From: Sphingomonadales bacterium UBA6157
GTDB lineage: Bacteria > Pseudomonadota > Alphaproteobacteria > Sphingomonadales > Sphingomonadaceae
DNA: 34,401 nt
Direction of reading: 5' to 3'
NCBI GenBank assembly: GCA_002423025.1
Contig: DIUN01000002.1
Coordinates: 45,719-80,119 of the forward strand
Below the pieces are notes generated by a model. The model was not told where the DNA came from, searched no databases, and saw only the letters and a list, made by a program, of their open reading frames with translations. Shown piece after piece: positions 15,939 to 23,582 of the stretch. Numbering within the stretch: the first letter of the stretch is position 1; the number at the start of each line of letters is the position of its first letter. The position numbers were made by a program, and so were the translations under genes.

Positions 15939-17831
15939 TCAATGACCTTTCCAAAACGGAATTGGGCGCGACCTGTCAATTCTCAGAGGACGCGGAAAGT
16001 ACGGGTCGCTGTCAATAATTTCACCCCAGCGCTCCCGGACCCAATCGAATTCCGCGCGGAAACGCGCGTCATGAGCCCGATAATCATCAGACTCCCGAGA
16101 CTGGGATTCGAGGTGAACGACCTGACACCAGGGCACGATGACGTGCCGCAGACCCGCTGCGCTCAGCCTGAGGCACAGGTCAAGGTCGTTGAATGCAACG
16201 CCAAGATGCTCGTCGTCGAAGCCGCCTACACTGTCGAAGGCGGCTTTGGTCAGGATCAGGCAGGCCCCGGTCAGGCCGCTGACGTTGCGCGTAACCAGTG
16301 GCGCAATCTGGCGGGATATCCGGTGCGGATCATGACCCGACCACACATGACCGGCAATTCCGCCGACCCCCGTGACCATGCCGGCATGCTGAACCCGTCC
16401 GTTTGGGTAGACAAGCAGCGGTCCCACGCAGCCAATGCCGGGCTGCACGGCCAGTTCTCCACAGTGCTCAAGCCACAAGGGTGATCGAATAACCGTGTCG
16501 TTGTTAAGGAAGGCCAGCACCTTGCCTTTGGCAACCCGGGCAGCATCGTTGCACAGTCGCGCGAAATTGAAATCGCCGTCGTCGCGAAGCACCTTCAGGC
16601 CGGGATATATCTCACCAGCCCGGTCAAGCCATTCGAGCGTTTCCGGCTCCCGGCTGCCATTGTCTACGATAATGATCTCTGCCGGAGCCCGCTTCGAAAT
16701 GCCGCAGAGGCTTTCAATCGCCGGGCGCAGCAGATCGAGCCGGTCCCTGGTCGGGATGATGACAGTAGCCTGATCGGCAATCCGCGTGGATGACTCGACT
16801 TGTGCCAGGCCAAAAATGGCGCAACCGAGCCCTCTGGCCTTGATGGCAGCCTGCCTCACCTTGTCGAAATCAGAAGAGGCCGCCTGCCAGGGCCCGGATT
16901 CCGAGGCAAGGATGAGAGGCAGGTGGGCAAAGCCCGAACTACCGTCTGTCTGGAGAATCCTCAGGCACAGGTCATAGTGCAGGGCCTGTCCCGCACTCTC
17001 ACGCCATCCTCCCGCTCGTCGGGCTGCCGCTGCGGAGATCAGTAATAGCGGGCCAAGCCAGTCTTCCGACAAGAGCCATTCCGGCGAGAAGCTGGTGCGG
17101 AAGCATGGATCGCAGCGCCTTCCGCGCTCGTCGATCCGGTCGCTGTCGGCATAAGCAATGCTCGCCCCTGTCGCCGTCGCTCGCTGCAGCAAATGCGCGA
17201 AGGCCTCTGGCTCCACATTGACGCCGCCACGAACGAGACCGATCCATTCCAAGTCGCCGCGTCCAACAAGTTCGTTGAACCTCCCCGCATCAGCATTTCC
17301 AGCGCAAATCTCGATATTGTCGGGCCGAAACGAAATGCATGTGATCGCTTGCGGATAGCGCTCGCGCCACAGTGCGTATGCGGTCCGCGCGGGAAATCGT
17401 CTTTCTCCGAATGGAACCATTCTCAGCCCGCGACCCCCCCACCGCATGGCGATGCCTTCCGAATCTTCATCCCGGCAGGCGATGGCGCGGGCAAATACCG
17501 CCGCGATACCGTCCGCAATCCATTCGAAGCCGGATCGCAGGACAGAGACCGGCGCGAACCGGATGATCGGCAGGCCTCCGTCGTTCTCACCTCTGACCGC
17601 TGCAGTTCGAAGGGACCGCGGCAGGCGCAGGAAACAGCCGTTGCCAGCGACAGGCAGGCTGATGCTGTGGTGCCTGTTGAACCCCGCGCCAAGATCCAGA
17701 TAGAGTTGGCGACCCGCCATCCCCTCTGACTGCTGCCACAAAAGCCTGTACCATCCCCGCTTTTGGGGCATCTGACCGTCGATTATCACCGGGGTCAGGC
17801 GATGTCCCGTGGGATCAGGACGATGCGACAT
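15939..17831 (-). CDS. Two-domain GT2 glycosyltransferase, N-terminal GT domain degenerate
   Basis: A 630-residue predicted glycosyltransferase. Residues 20-150 look like the beta-rich N-terminal domain of large GT2 enzymes (GWYRLLW, LYLDLGAGF, LRLPRSLR). Residues about 165-340 match the body of a first GT2 domain (IAYADSDRIDERGRRCDPCF, then SPEWLLSEDWLG), but the usual DHDD position reads VRGG. Residues 354-600 are a complete GT2 domain: TVIIPTRDRLDLLRPAI, IIIVDNGS, FLNNDTV (443-446 NNDT), GLTGACLILTKAAFDSVGGFDD and FNDLDLCLRL. Only the C-terminal domain should be catalytic. ATG 17831 is used; ATG 17771 is possible. The gap to hddA is 17 bases. The donor sugar is unknown. Confidence 0.85.
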   Translation of the reverse strand: MSHRPDPTGHRLTPVIIDGQMPQKRGWYRLLWQQSEGMAGRQLYLDLGAGFNRHHSISLPVAGNGCFLRLPRSLRTAAVRGENDGGLPIIRFAPVSVLRSGFEWIADGIAAVFARAIACRDEDSEGIAMRWGGRGLRMVPFGERRFPARTAYALWRERYPQAITCISFRPDNIEICAGNADAGRFNELVGRGDLEWIGLVRGGVNVEPEAFAHLLQRATATGASIAYADSDRIDERGRRCDPCFRTSFSPEWLLSEDWLGPLLLISAAAARRAGGWRESAGQALHYDLCLRILQTDGSSGFAHLPLILASESGPWQAASSDFDKVRQAAIKARGLGCAIFGLAQVESSTRIADQATVIIPTRDRLDLLRPAIESLCGISKRAPAEIIIVDNGSREPETLEWLDRAGEIYPGLKVLRDDGDFNFARLCNDAARVAKGKVLAFLNNDTVIRSPLWLEHCGELAVQPGIGCVGPLLVYPNGRVQHAGMVTGVGGIAGHVWSGHDPHRISRQIAPLVTRNVSGLTGACLILTKAAFDSVGGFDDEHLGVAFNDLDLCLRLSAAGLRHVIVPWCQVVHLESQSRESDDYRAHDARFRAEFDWVRERWGEIIDSDPYFPRPLRIDRSRPIPFWKGH

Positions 17832-17857
17832 AACGGCTCACGCCTAGTCTGGTCCGC

Positions 17858-18595
17858 TCAGAGAGCGGAATCATCCGTGAACGGCGGCGACCCGGTATTG
17901 TTCTGCTTGAGAGTCTGCAGGTCCAGCCGATGCTGGTTGAGGTGTTGGCGCAATTCCTGCGATGGCTGTTGTTTCGTACGCTGCCAGCGCCCCTTGGCGG
18001 CAATCTCGGCCGGCGGACGTTTGCGCAAGATGATCTCGATTCCGCATTCGCCCACCGGGCTAAGAGTCTGATCATAGCGCGGCAAGGCGTAGCGATAGGT
18101 CGAGATAAGCTGTTCAACCTTGATGACATCGACCGCCGAACCCAAGGCAGTGATCAGATCAAACACGTTGATCGAACGATCGCTCCAGCTTTCCTGTTTC
18201 CACACCGAAAAAGTCCACTTGTGGTCCCGATTGAAGGTGCTCGGGAACTGCCCCTGCTCGTACATGTCCTCGTCGGGTATCGTGATCACCAGGTGACCGC
18301 CGGGCTTCACGACGCGAAGCCAGTTCTTAAGCCCTTCCCGGGGATCCTGCAGGTGCTCAAGGCAGTGGCTGGAGTGAACAAAATCGAGCGAATCATCGGC
18401 CAGCGAAGCCAGATACTGCGCATCGCCATCGTCCCAGTCCCAGGTACGCACACCTTCCATCCGGCAGAACAGTTCCTGATACAGGGCCAGAGGATCAGGC
18501 TTTCCGCCGATGTCGACGCCCACGCCAACAAAGTACCGACTGGTGAAATTCACGTCGGCCAGACGGCGAGCGATCGACTTGCTGCACTCCTTCAT
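17858..18595 (-). CDS. Class I SAM-dependent methyltransferase
   Basis: A 245-residue Methyltransf_11-type protein. GVGVDIGGKPDP (about 24-35) is the SAM-binding turn, DDGDAQYLASLADDSLDFVHSS the acidic and central strand region, HCLEHLQDPREGLKNWLRVVKPGGHLVI the methyltransferase core, and IPDEDMYEQGQFPSTFNRDHKWTF a post-core element often seen in polysaccharide-cluster methyltransferases. The tail beyond residue 205 is polar and probably flexible. Its ATG overlaps the stop of the upstream GT4 gene (ATGA), so the two are translationally coupled. It may add an O-methyl group to the glycan or act on a nucleotide sugar. The acceptor is unknown. Confidence 0.85.
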   Translation of the reverse strand: MKECSKSIARRLADVNFTSRYFVGVGVDIGGKPDPLALYQELFCRMEGVRTWDWDDGDAQYLASLADDSLDFVHSSHCLEHLQDPREGLKNWLRVVKPGGHLVITIPDEDMYEQGQFPSTFNRDHKWTFSVWKQESWSDRSINVFDLITALGSAVDVIKVEQLISTYRYALPRYDQTLSPVGECGIEIILRKRPPAEIAAKGRWQRTKQQPSQELRQHLNQHRLDLQTLKQNNTGSPPFTDDSAL

Positions 18596-19989
18596 TTCTG
18601 CTCCTGCTCATTCAGCATCCCGATTTCTTCGAGACGGGCGCGGTAACGACGACCTGTCGCATGGCCGCAAAATTCCTCTTCGATCGTCTTGCGACCGTTT
18701 TTGCCAATCTCCGCCGCAAGGTCGCGGTCCTCGAAGAGTCTCCTCATCTGACGCGATGCCTCGTGACAATTGGGCTCGGCCCAGGATTGGCGCTGGCTGT
18801 GCGGATAGTCTCCGTCGGCAACCGCCACAAGGTCAAATCCGACCAGAAGGCTATTGTCGTTGCGGCAAAAATCCTCCGTTCCGGAGTAACCGGTCACAAT
18901 GACCGGCTTTCCCAGAAGCATGGCCTCGGCCGGGCTGCGGCCAAATCCTTCCGAGCGGTGCAAGGAAACATAGGCGTCAATCGCCGCCATGAACGCGAGC
19001 AATCGTTCCCGCGTCCAGACCTCGTTGATAAGGGTTATGCGAGGATCGTCGGCAACAAGTTCGACAAGTGCGCGCCAATGCGGATCGGACTCCTGGGCAT
19101 GCATGGCTTTCAGGACAAGTCGGGCAGTTTCGCCCTCGTTGAACGCAGCATTGAAAGCCTTGACGATTGCCGCCGGGTTCTTGCGGGAAAGCCATGAATG
19201 GCAATCGAAGGCGAAGCCGAACACGAAATCCGTGTCTTTCCAGCCAAACGCATGGCGCGGCAGCCGTTTGAACGGCGGCAGTTCGACGCAGAGCGGCATG
19301 TGAACCACCGGCTTCGATGTGAACGGCTGTATGGCCGCGCGGATGAACTCGGAGGGCGCCCAGACCTCGTCCACCAGACCCAGCACGGGTCGCCAGACCT
19401 CCGGCAGGAGAGGCAATTCCCATGCCCAGTATCCGACGATGTAGCGCGAGGCAAAGAAGCGGGGACCATAATGCCAAAGAGCCCGTACCATCTGATCGGC
19501 GTTGACGTGCATGATCGTGCACCGCCGCCGCGCACTGCCAGACAGATGCCGCGCCAGTCCGGAATCCTGACGGGTCTTTCCCAGACCTAGCGAGAAATCC
19601 ACTACATCGAAGGGAATCCCGGCTTCCTGCATCGCATGGGCGGTCATGCGGACGTGCTCGCCCATGCCCAGGACACCGCGGCTGTACCCGACGAGGTTAC
19701 ATCCCGGAAGGTCGGACGAGTACGAAGGGGGGATGGCCCGAAACCACTCCCATGCCTTCCTAGTCCGGGCCCTCAAGCCACGAGCGCCGCTCCCGTTTTG
19801 CCTGCACCAGCGCGCAAGCCCATTTCGCCCGGCAGCATCGCCCAGATCGAAGCGCGACTGGAGCTCAGGCACCGCAAGCCAGCTCAGGTACATCGCCCTC
19901 GAAATGGGCGCCCTTCCCCCGATCAGGGGATCGCAGATCGCCGATGTGGGGCTGTCAATCAGATCCTGCGGTTCGGGCAATCCAGGCAA
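18592..19989 (-). CDS. GT4-type glycosyltransferase, paralogue of the enzyme at 8698-10104
   Basis: A 465-residue predicted GT-B glycosyltransferase. Residues 31-71 are a diverged copy of the small module shared with the two other glycosyltransferases (YLSWLAVPELQSRFDLGDAAG). SRGVLGMGEHVRMTAHAM, MHVNADQMVRALWHYGPRF, GYWAWELP, DEVWAPSEFIR and SLHRSEGFGRSPAEAM (E-x7-E) follow in the same order as in its paralogue. The start is probably TTG 19989, two bases after the rmlA stop; a second TTG lies three codons on, and the first ATG (codon 33) would cut into the module. The duplication suggests two related linkages in one repeat unit. Donors are unknown. Confidence 0.85.
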   Translation of the reverse strand: MPGLPEPQDLIDSPTSAICDPLIGGRAPISRAMYLSWLAVPELQSRFDLGDAAGRNGLARWCRQNGSGARGLRARTRKAWEWFRAIPPSYSSDLPGCNLVGYSRGVLGMGEHVRMTAHAMQEAGIPFDVVDFSLGLGKTRQDSGLARHLSGSARRRCTIMHVNADQMVRALWHYGPRFFASRYIVGYWAWELPLLPEVWRPVLGLVDEVWAPSEFIRAAIQPFTSKPVVHMPLCVELPPFKRLPRHAFGWKDTDFVFGFAFDCHSWLSRKNPAAIVKAFNAAFNEGETARLVLKAMHAQESDPHWRALVELVADDPRITLINEVWTRERLLAFMAAIDAYVSLHRSEGFGRSPAEAMLLGKPVIVTGYSGTEDFCRNDNSLLVGFDLVAVADGDYPHSQRQSWAEPNCHEASRQMRRLFEDRDLAAEIGKNGRKTIEEEFCGHATGRRYRARLEEIGMLNEQEQK

Positions 19990-19991
19990 AG

Positions 19992-20864
19992 TCAGTGCTC
20001 ACCGCCCAAAACGCCTGCAAGGTAAGCGCCATAGGCCGACTTGCCCAGGTCCGCAACAATGCGGCCCAGCTGCTTCTCGTCGATGAATCCCTTGCGGAAG
20101 GCGATTTCCTCGGGCGATGCGATCTTGAACCCCTGGCGCTTTTCCAGGGTCCGGACAAATTCCGCCGCTTCAAGCAGGCTGTCGGGCGTGCCCGTGTCCA
20201 GCCAGGCATAGCCTCTCCCCATGATCTCGACAGCCAGCTGACCGCGCTCGAGATAGACGCGATTGACATCGGTTATCTCCAGCTCTCCGCGAGCCGAGGG
20301 CGTCAGATTGGCTGCGATGTCGACTACCTGCTCGTCATAAAAGTAGAGGCCGGTCACCGCCCAGTTCGAACGGGGCTGGCGAGGCTTTTCCTCGATCGAG
20401 ACCGCGCGCATCGACGAATCGAACTCGACGACGCCATACCGCTCGGGATCCGTAACGTGATAGGCAAAGACGCTGGCTCCGGTCGGCCGGTCGATAGCGC
20501 TGCGGAAAAGCTCGGTAATGCCGTGACCATAGAATATGTTGTCGCCCAGAATGAGTGCGGATGGGCCGCCGTTTACGAAATTGGCGCCAATTATATAGGC
20601 TTGGGCCAGACCATCCGGGCTTGGCTGCACGGCATATGCGATCTCCATTCCCCACCGCGAGCCGTCTCCCAGTAGCGCCTGGAAGCTAGGCAGGTCACGC
20701 GGCGTCGATATGATAAGGACCTCCCTTATTCCTGCCAGCATCAGGGTCGACAGCGGAAAGTAGATCATTGGCTTGTCATAAATGGGAAGCAGTTGCTTGG
20801 ACGTGACCAAAGTCATCGGATGCAAACGCGTTCCAGAGCCGCCAGCGAGGATAATTCCCTTCAA
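19992..20864 (-). CDS. rmlA: Glucose-1-phosphate thymidylyltransferase
   Basis: First step of dTDP-L-rhamnose synthesis: dTTP plus glucose-1-phosphate gives dTDP-glucose. The 290-residue sequence is textbook RmlA: KGIILAGGSGTRLHPMTLV, SKQLLPIYDKPMIYFPLSTL, ALILGDNIFYGHG, VVEFDSSMRAVSIEEKP, GLYFYDEQV, LEITDVNRVYLERG and GYAWLDTGTPDSLLEA. The start codon is TTG at 20864, overlapping the rmlD stop (TTGA). No in-frame ATG precedes the conserved N-terminus, so expression probably depends on coupling to rmlD. Confidence 0.96.
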   Translation of the reverse strand: MKGIILAGGSGTRLHPMTLVTSKQLLPIYDKPMIYFPLSTLMLAGIREVLIISTPRDLPSFQALLGDGSRWGMEIAYAVQPSPDGLAQAYIIGANFVNGGPSALILGDNIFYGHGITELFRSAIDRPTGASVFAYHVTDPERYGVVEFDSSMRAVSIEEKPRQPRSNWAVTGLYFYDEQVVDIAANLTPSARGELEITDVNRVYLERGQLAVEIMGRGYAWLDTGTPDSLLEAAEFVRTLEKRQGFKIASPEEIAFRKGFIDEKQLGRIVADLGKSAYGAYLAGVLGGEH

Positions 20865-21766
20865 GCGTCAGCACTCCTAACTTGGTCGGCGATGAAAAGT
20901 TTATCGATGATTTCGGCGACCGCGCTCTGCCAGTCCCGAGGCACGATGCCGAAATCCTCTGCTATCTTGCTGCAGTCAAGGCGTGAATTCGCAGGTCTCG
21001 TCGCGCGAGTCGGATAGTCGGCAGTGGTAATGGGAACCACTTGCGGCCTTGGCCCACCCTTGGCGGCCGCGAGTTCGAAAATATGGTTGGCGAGCTCGAA
21101 CCAGCTCGCTTCACCGGAATTGACGAAGTGGTATACCCCCGCGGGGGCTGCCGGATCACCGATCAGCCGCATCGAAATCTCGAGGAGCGCCGCGGCTATG
21201 TCAGTCGCAGACGTCGGGCAGCCGACTTGGTCGGCTACCACACGAAGCACCGGATTTCCAAAGCCAAGTCGCAACATCGTCTTGAGGAAATTTGATCGGT
21301 GTGCCGAAAGCACCCAAGCCGTGCGCAAGACGATCGAACGCGGATTGCCATGTCTTGCAGCCAGCTCGCCGGCAAGTTTGCTCGCCCCATAGGCACCTAT
21401 CGGAGCCGTCCGATCACGCTCAGTGTATGGGCGCCCCAACCTTCCATCAAAAACATAATCAGTCGAAACATGAATGAGGGGAACGCCGATACTTCCCGTC
21501 GCCTCAGAAAGGCAAGCCACTCCCTGACAATTTGCCTCGAAGGCGTCGGCAACGCGTTCCTCGGCGAGATCAACTGCAGTCCATGCCGCGCAATTGATAG
21601 CAGCGTCCCAACTGCCGGTGCCCAAAAAGCTCCTGATCGATTCAGGTCTGCTGAAATCAAGCTCGTCACGGTCAGGAAAGACCAGTTCAACACCGTCTGG
21701 AACGTCCGTTGCTGCAAGTTCGAGGCCAACTTGTCCCCCACCGCCGATTACCAAAATCCTGGTCAT
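20861..21766 (-). CDS. rmlD: dTDP-4-dehydrorhamnose reductase
   Basis: Last step of dTDP-L-rhamnose synthesis, reducing dTDP-4-keto-L-rhamnose with NAD(P)H. The 301-residue SDR protein has RILVIGGGGQVGLEL for cofactor binding, HVSTDYVFDG for the substrate and catalytic loop, YGASKLAGE (YxxxK) and RTAWVLSAHRSNFLKTML. The ATG at 21766 overlaps the rmlB stop (ATGA); an upstream extension of the frame to 21853 lies inside rmlB and carries no family sequence. Its own stop overlaps the rmlA start. Confidence 0.95.
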   Translation of the reverse strand: MTRILVIGGGGQVGLELAATDVPDGVELVFPDRDELDFSRPESIRSFLGTGSWDAAINCAAWTAVDLAEERVADAFEANCQGVACLSEATGSIGVPLIHVSTDYVFDGRLGRPYTERDRTAPIGAYGASKLAGELAARHGNPRSIVLRTAWVLSAHRSNFLKTMLRLGFGNPVLRVVADQVGCPTSATDIAAALLEISMRLIGDPAAPAGVYHFVNSGEASWFELANHIFELAAAKGGPRPQVVPITTADYPTRATRPANSRLDCSKIAEDFGIVPRDWQSAVAEIIDKLFIADQVRSADA

Positions 21767-22827
21767 GGCTTCATTCCGCTCACGCCCCGGCGCCGGGTCG
21801 CATCGCGCCGGGCAAGGATCGGTTCCCACCAGTCGTCTCGATCGAGATACCACGCCACCGTCGCCGCAATGCCCGTCTCGAAGGTCATCCGGGGTTCCCA
21901 GCCCAGTTCGCTGCGGATCTTGGTGGCATCGATGGCATAGCGCTGGTCATGGCCCGGACGATCCGCCACGAAAGTGATCTGGCTGGCATAGGGCTGGCCG
22001 TCAGCGCGCGGGCGCAGCCGGTCGAGTTCGGCGCAGATCGCCTGGACAACCTCGATATTGCGACGTTCGGCATTGCCGCCGACATTGTAGGTCTCGCCAG
22101 GAACGCCCCGCTCGAACACGGCGCGCAGCGCCTTGACGTGGTCTTCGACGTAAAGCCAGTCGCGCACGTTCGAACCATCGCCGTAAACCGGCAGCGGCTC
22201 CCCCGCCAGGGCACGGATGATGATCAGGGGGATCAGCTTCTCGGGAAAATGATAGGGTCCATAGTTGTTGGAGCAGTTGGTGACGAGGACCGGCAGGCCA
22301 TAGGTGTGCCCCCAGGCCCGCACGAGGTGATCGGACGAGGCCTTGGATGCCGAATAGGGCGAGCGCGGATCGTAGGGCGTGGTCTCGAGGAAATAGCCCT
22401 CCTCGCCCAGCGAACCGAACACCTCGTCAGTCGAGATGTGGTGGAAGCGGAAACTGGACTGGGCAGGCTCTTCCAGTGAGCGCCAGTAGCCCAGCGCCTG
22501 CTGGAGCATGGTGAAAGTGCCCACGACATTCGTCTGGACGAATTCGCCCGGACCGTCGATCGAACGGTCGACGTGGCTTTCCGCGGCAAGGTGGGCGACG
22601 ACGTCTGGCCGGAACGTGGCCAGCAATTCGGCGACCAGCGCGCCATCGCATACATCGCCCTGCACGAAGCGGTACCGGGGGCTTGCCGCCACCTCGTCAA
22701 GTGACTCGAGCACCCCGGCGTAGGTCAGCTTGTCGAGATTGAGCACTTCATGGTCGCTGTCGGCGATCAGGTGGCGCACCAGCGCCGAACCGATAAACCC
22801 GGCCCCACCCGTAACAAGGATTCTCAT
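21763..22827 (-). CDS. rmlB: dTDP-glucose 4,6-dehydratase
   Basis: Second step of dTDP-L-rhamnose synthesis, giving dTDP-4-keto-6-deoxyglucose. The 354-residue protein carries RILVTGGAGFIGSALVRHL, LAAESHVDRSIDGP, HISTDEVFGSLG (catalytic Thr-Asp-Glu), YSASKASSDHLVRAW (YxxxK), NCSNNYGPYHFPEKLIPL, YVEDHVKAL and DRPGHDQRYAID. ATG 22827 is chosen, with AGGA about 11 bases upstream; a GTG three codons earlier (22836) lies too close to that same AGGA. The gap to rmlC is 53 bases. Confidence 0.96.
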   Translation of the reverse strand: MRILVTGGAGFIGSALVRHLIADSDHEVLNLDKLTYAGVLESLDEVAASPRYRFVQGDVCDGALVAELLATFRPDVVAHLAAESHVDRSIDGPGEFVQTNVVGTFTMLQQALGYWRSLEEPAQSSFRFHHISTDEVFGSLGEEGYFLETTPYDPRSPYSASKASSDHLVRAWGHTYGLPVLVTNCSNNYGPYHFPEKLIPLIIIRALAGEPLPVYGDGSNVRDWLYVEDHVKALRAVFERGVPGETYNVGGNAERRNIEVVQAICAELDRLRPRADGQPYASQITFVADRPGHDQRYAIDATKIRSELGWEPRMTFETGIAATVAWYLDRDDWWEPILARRDATRRRGVSGMKP

Positions 22828-22880
22828 GATCCGCACTTTCCTTGCATTGTGCTCGCATCCCGATGCCGGGACGGATTTTT

Positions 22881-23453
22881 CTAGAAGCGTGTTTCGCTGA
22901 TTTCGCCAAGCGGAATGCCGTCATAGGCAAAATCGACATCTAGGCCATCCAGCCCCGGCAAACCCTGGTCCTTGGCTGAAAGAACCGGCAGCGTATCACC
23001 CATTGGCCAGTCTATGCCGATGGCAGGATCATTCCACAGGACGCCGGCATCGCACTCGGCCGAATAGTAGTTGTCCACCTTGTAGGCGATTTCGCTATCC
23101 GGCTCGAGGGTGACGAAGCCATGCGCAAACCCGGCAGGAACGAACAGCTGCCTGTTGTTCTCGGCTGAAAGTTCGATGCCTACCCATTTTCCGAAAGTGG
23201 GCGATGCCTTGCGGATGTCCACGGCCACATCGAAAATACGTCCCCTGACGCAGCGCACCAGCTTTGCCTGCGCAAACGGAGGTTTCTGAAAGTGCAATCC
23301 GCGCAGGGTGCCCACAGAGCGCGAGAGCGACTGGTTATCCTGGCAGAAATTCGCTTCGATGCCGGCTGCGGCAAAGCGCTGTGCATTGAAGGTTTCGCAG
23401 AACCAGCCCCGATCATCCTCGAAGCGTCTGGGTACGATGGCAATGACTGGCAT
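22881..23453 (-). CDS. rmlC: dTDP-4-dehydrorhamnose 3,5-epimerase
   Basis: Cupin-fold epimerase converting dTDP-4-keto-6-deoxyglucose to the L-configuration. The 190-residue protein has PRRFEDDRGWFCETFNAQ, FCQDNQSLSRSVGTLRGLHF (with the catalytic-loop histidine), VRCVRGRIFDVAVDIRKASP, FVPAGFAHGFVTLEPDSEIAYKV, YSAECDAGVLWNDPAIGIDW and VLSAKDQGLP. It is the first gene of the rml operon and probably of the whole 23453 to 6690 transcription unit. No clear Shine-Dalgarno precedes the ATG, but a short inverted repeat sits right there. Confidence 0.96.
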   Translation of the reverse strand: MPVIAIVPRRFEDDRGWFCETFNAQRFAAAGIEANFCQDNQSLSRSVGTLRGLHFQKPPFAQAKLVRCVRGRIFDVAVDIRKASPTFGKWVGIELSAENNRQLFVPAGFAHGFVTLEPDSEIAYKVDNYYSAECDAGVLWNDPAIGIDWPMGDTLPVLSAKDQGLPGLDGLDVDFAYDGIPLGEISETRF

Positions 23454-23454
23454 T

Positions 23455-23469
23455 CAGTATCCAATACTG
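23455..23469. promoter_or_regulatory. Short inverted repeat immediately upstream of rmlC
   Basis: CAGTAT-CCA-ATACTG is a perfect 6-base inverted repeat with a 3-base centre, one base before the rmlC ATG, where the Shine-Dalgarno would be expected. It could be a protein-binding site or an mRNA hairpin. Function is inferred from position only. Confidence 0.4.
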
Positions 23470-23582
23470 ATTGATTGCTGGCGTTTATCTGCAGCGCTTG
23501 GTCGCGGCGGGCAGGCTCATCGGTCAATTGCTCGCAATGTGCAAGAGTCCTTGGCCATTCGCGGTGATGGCCCAGCGCCCGG

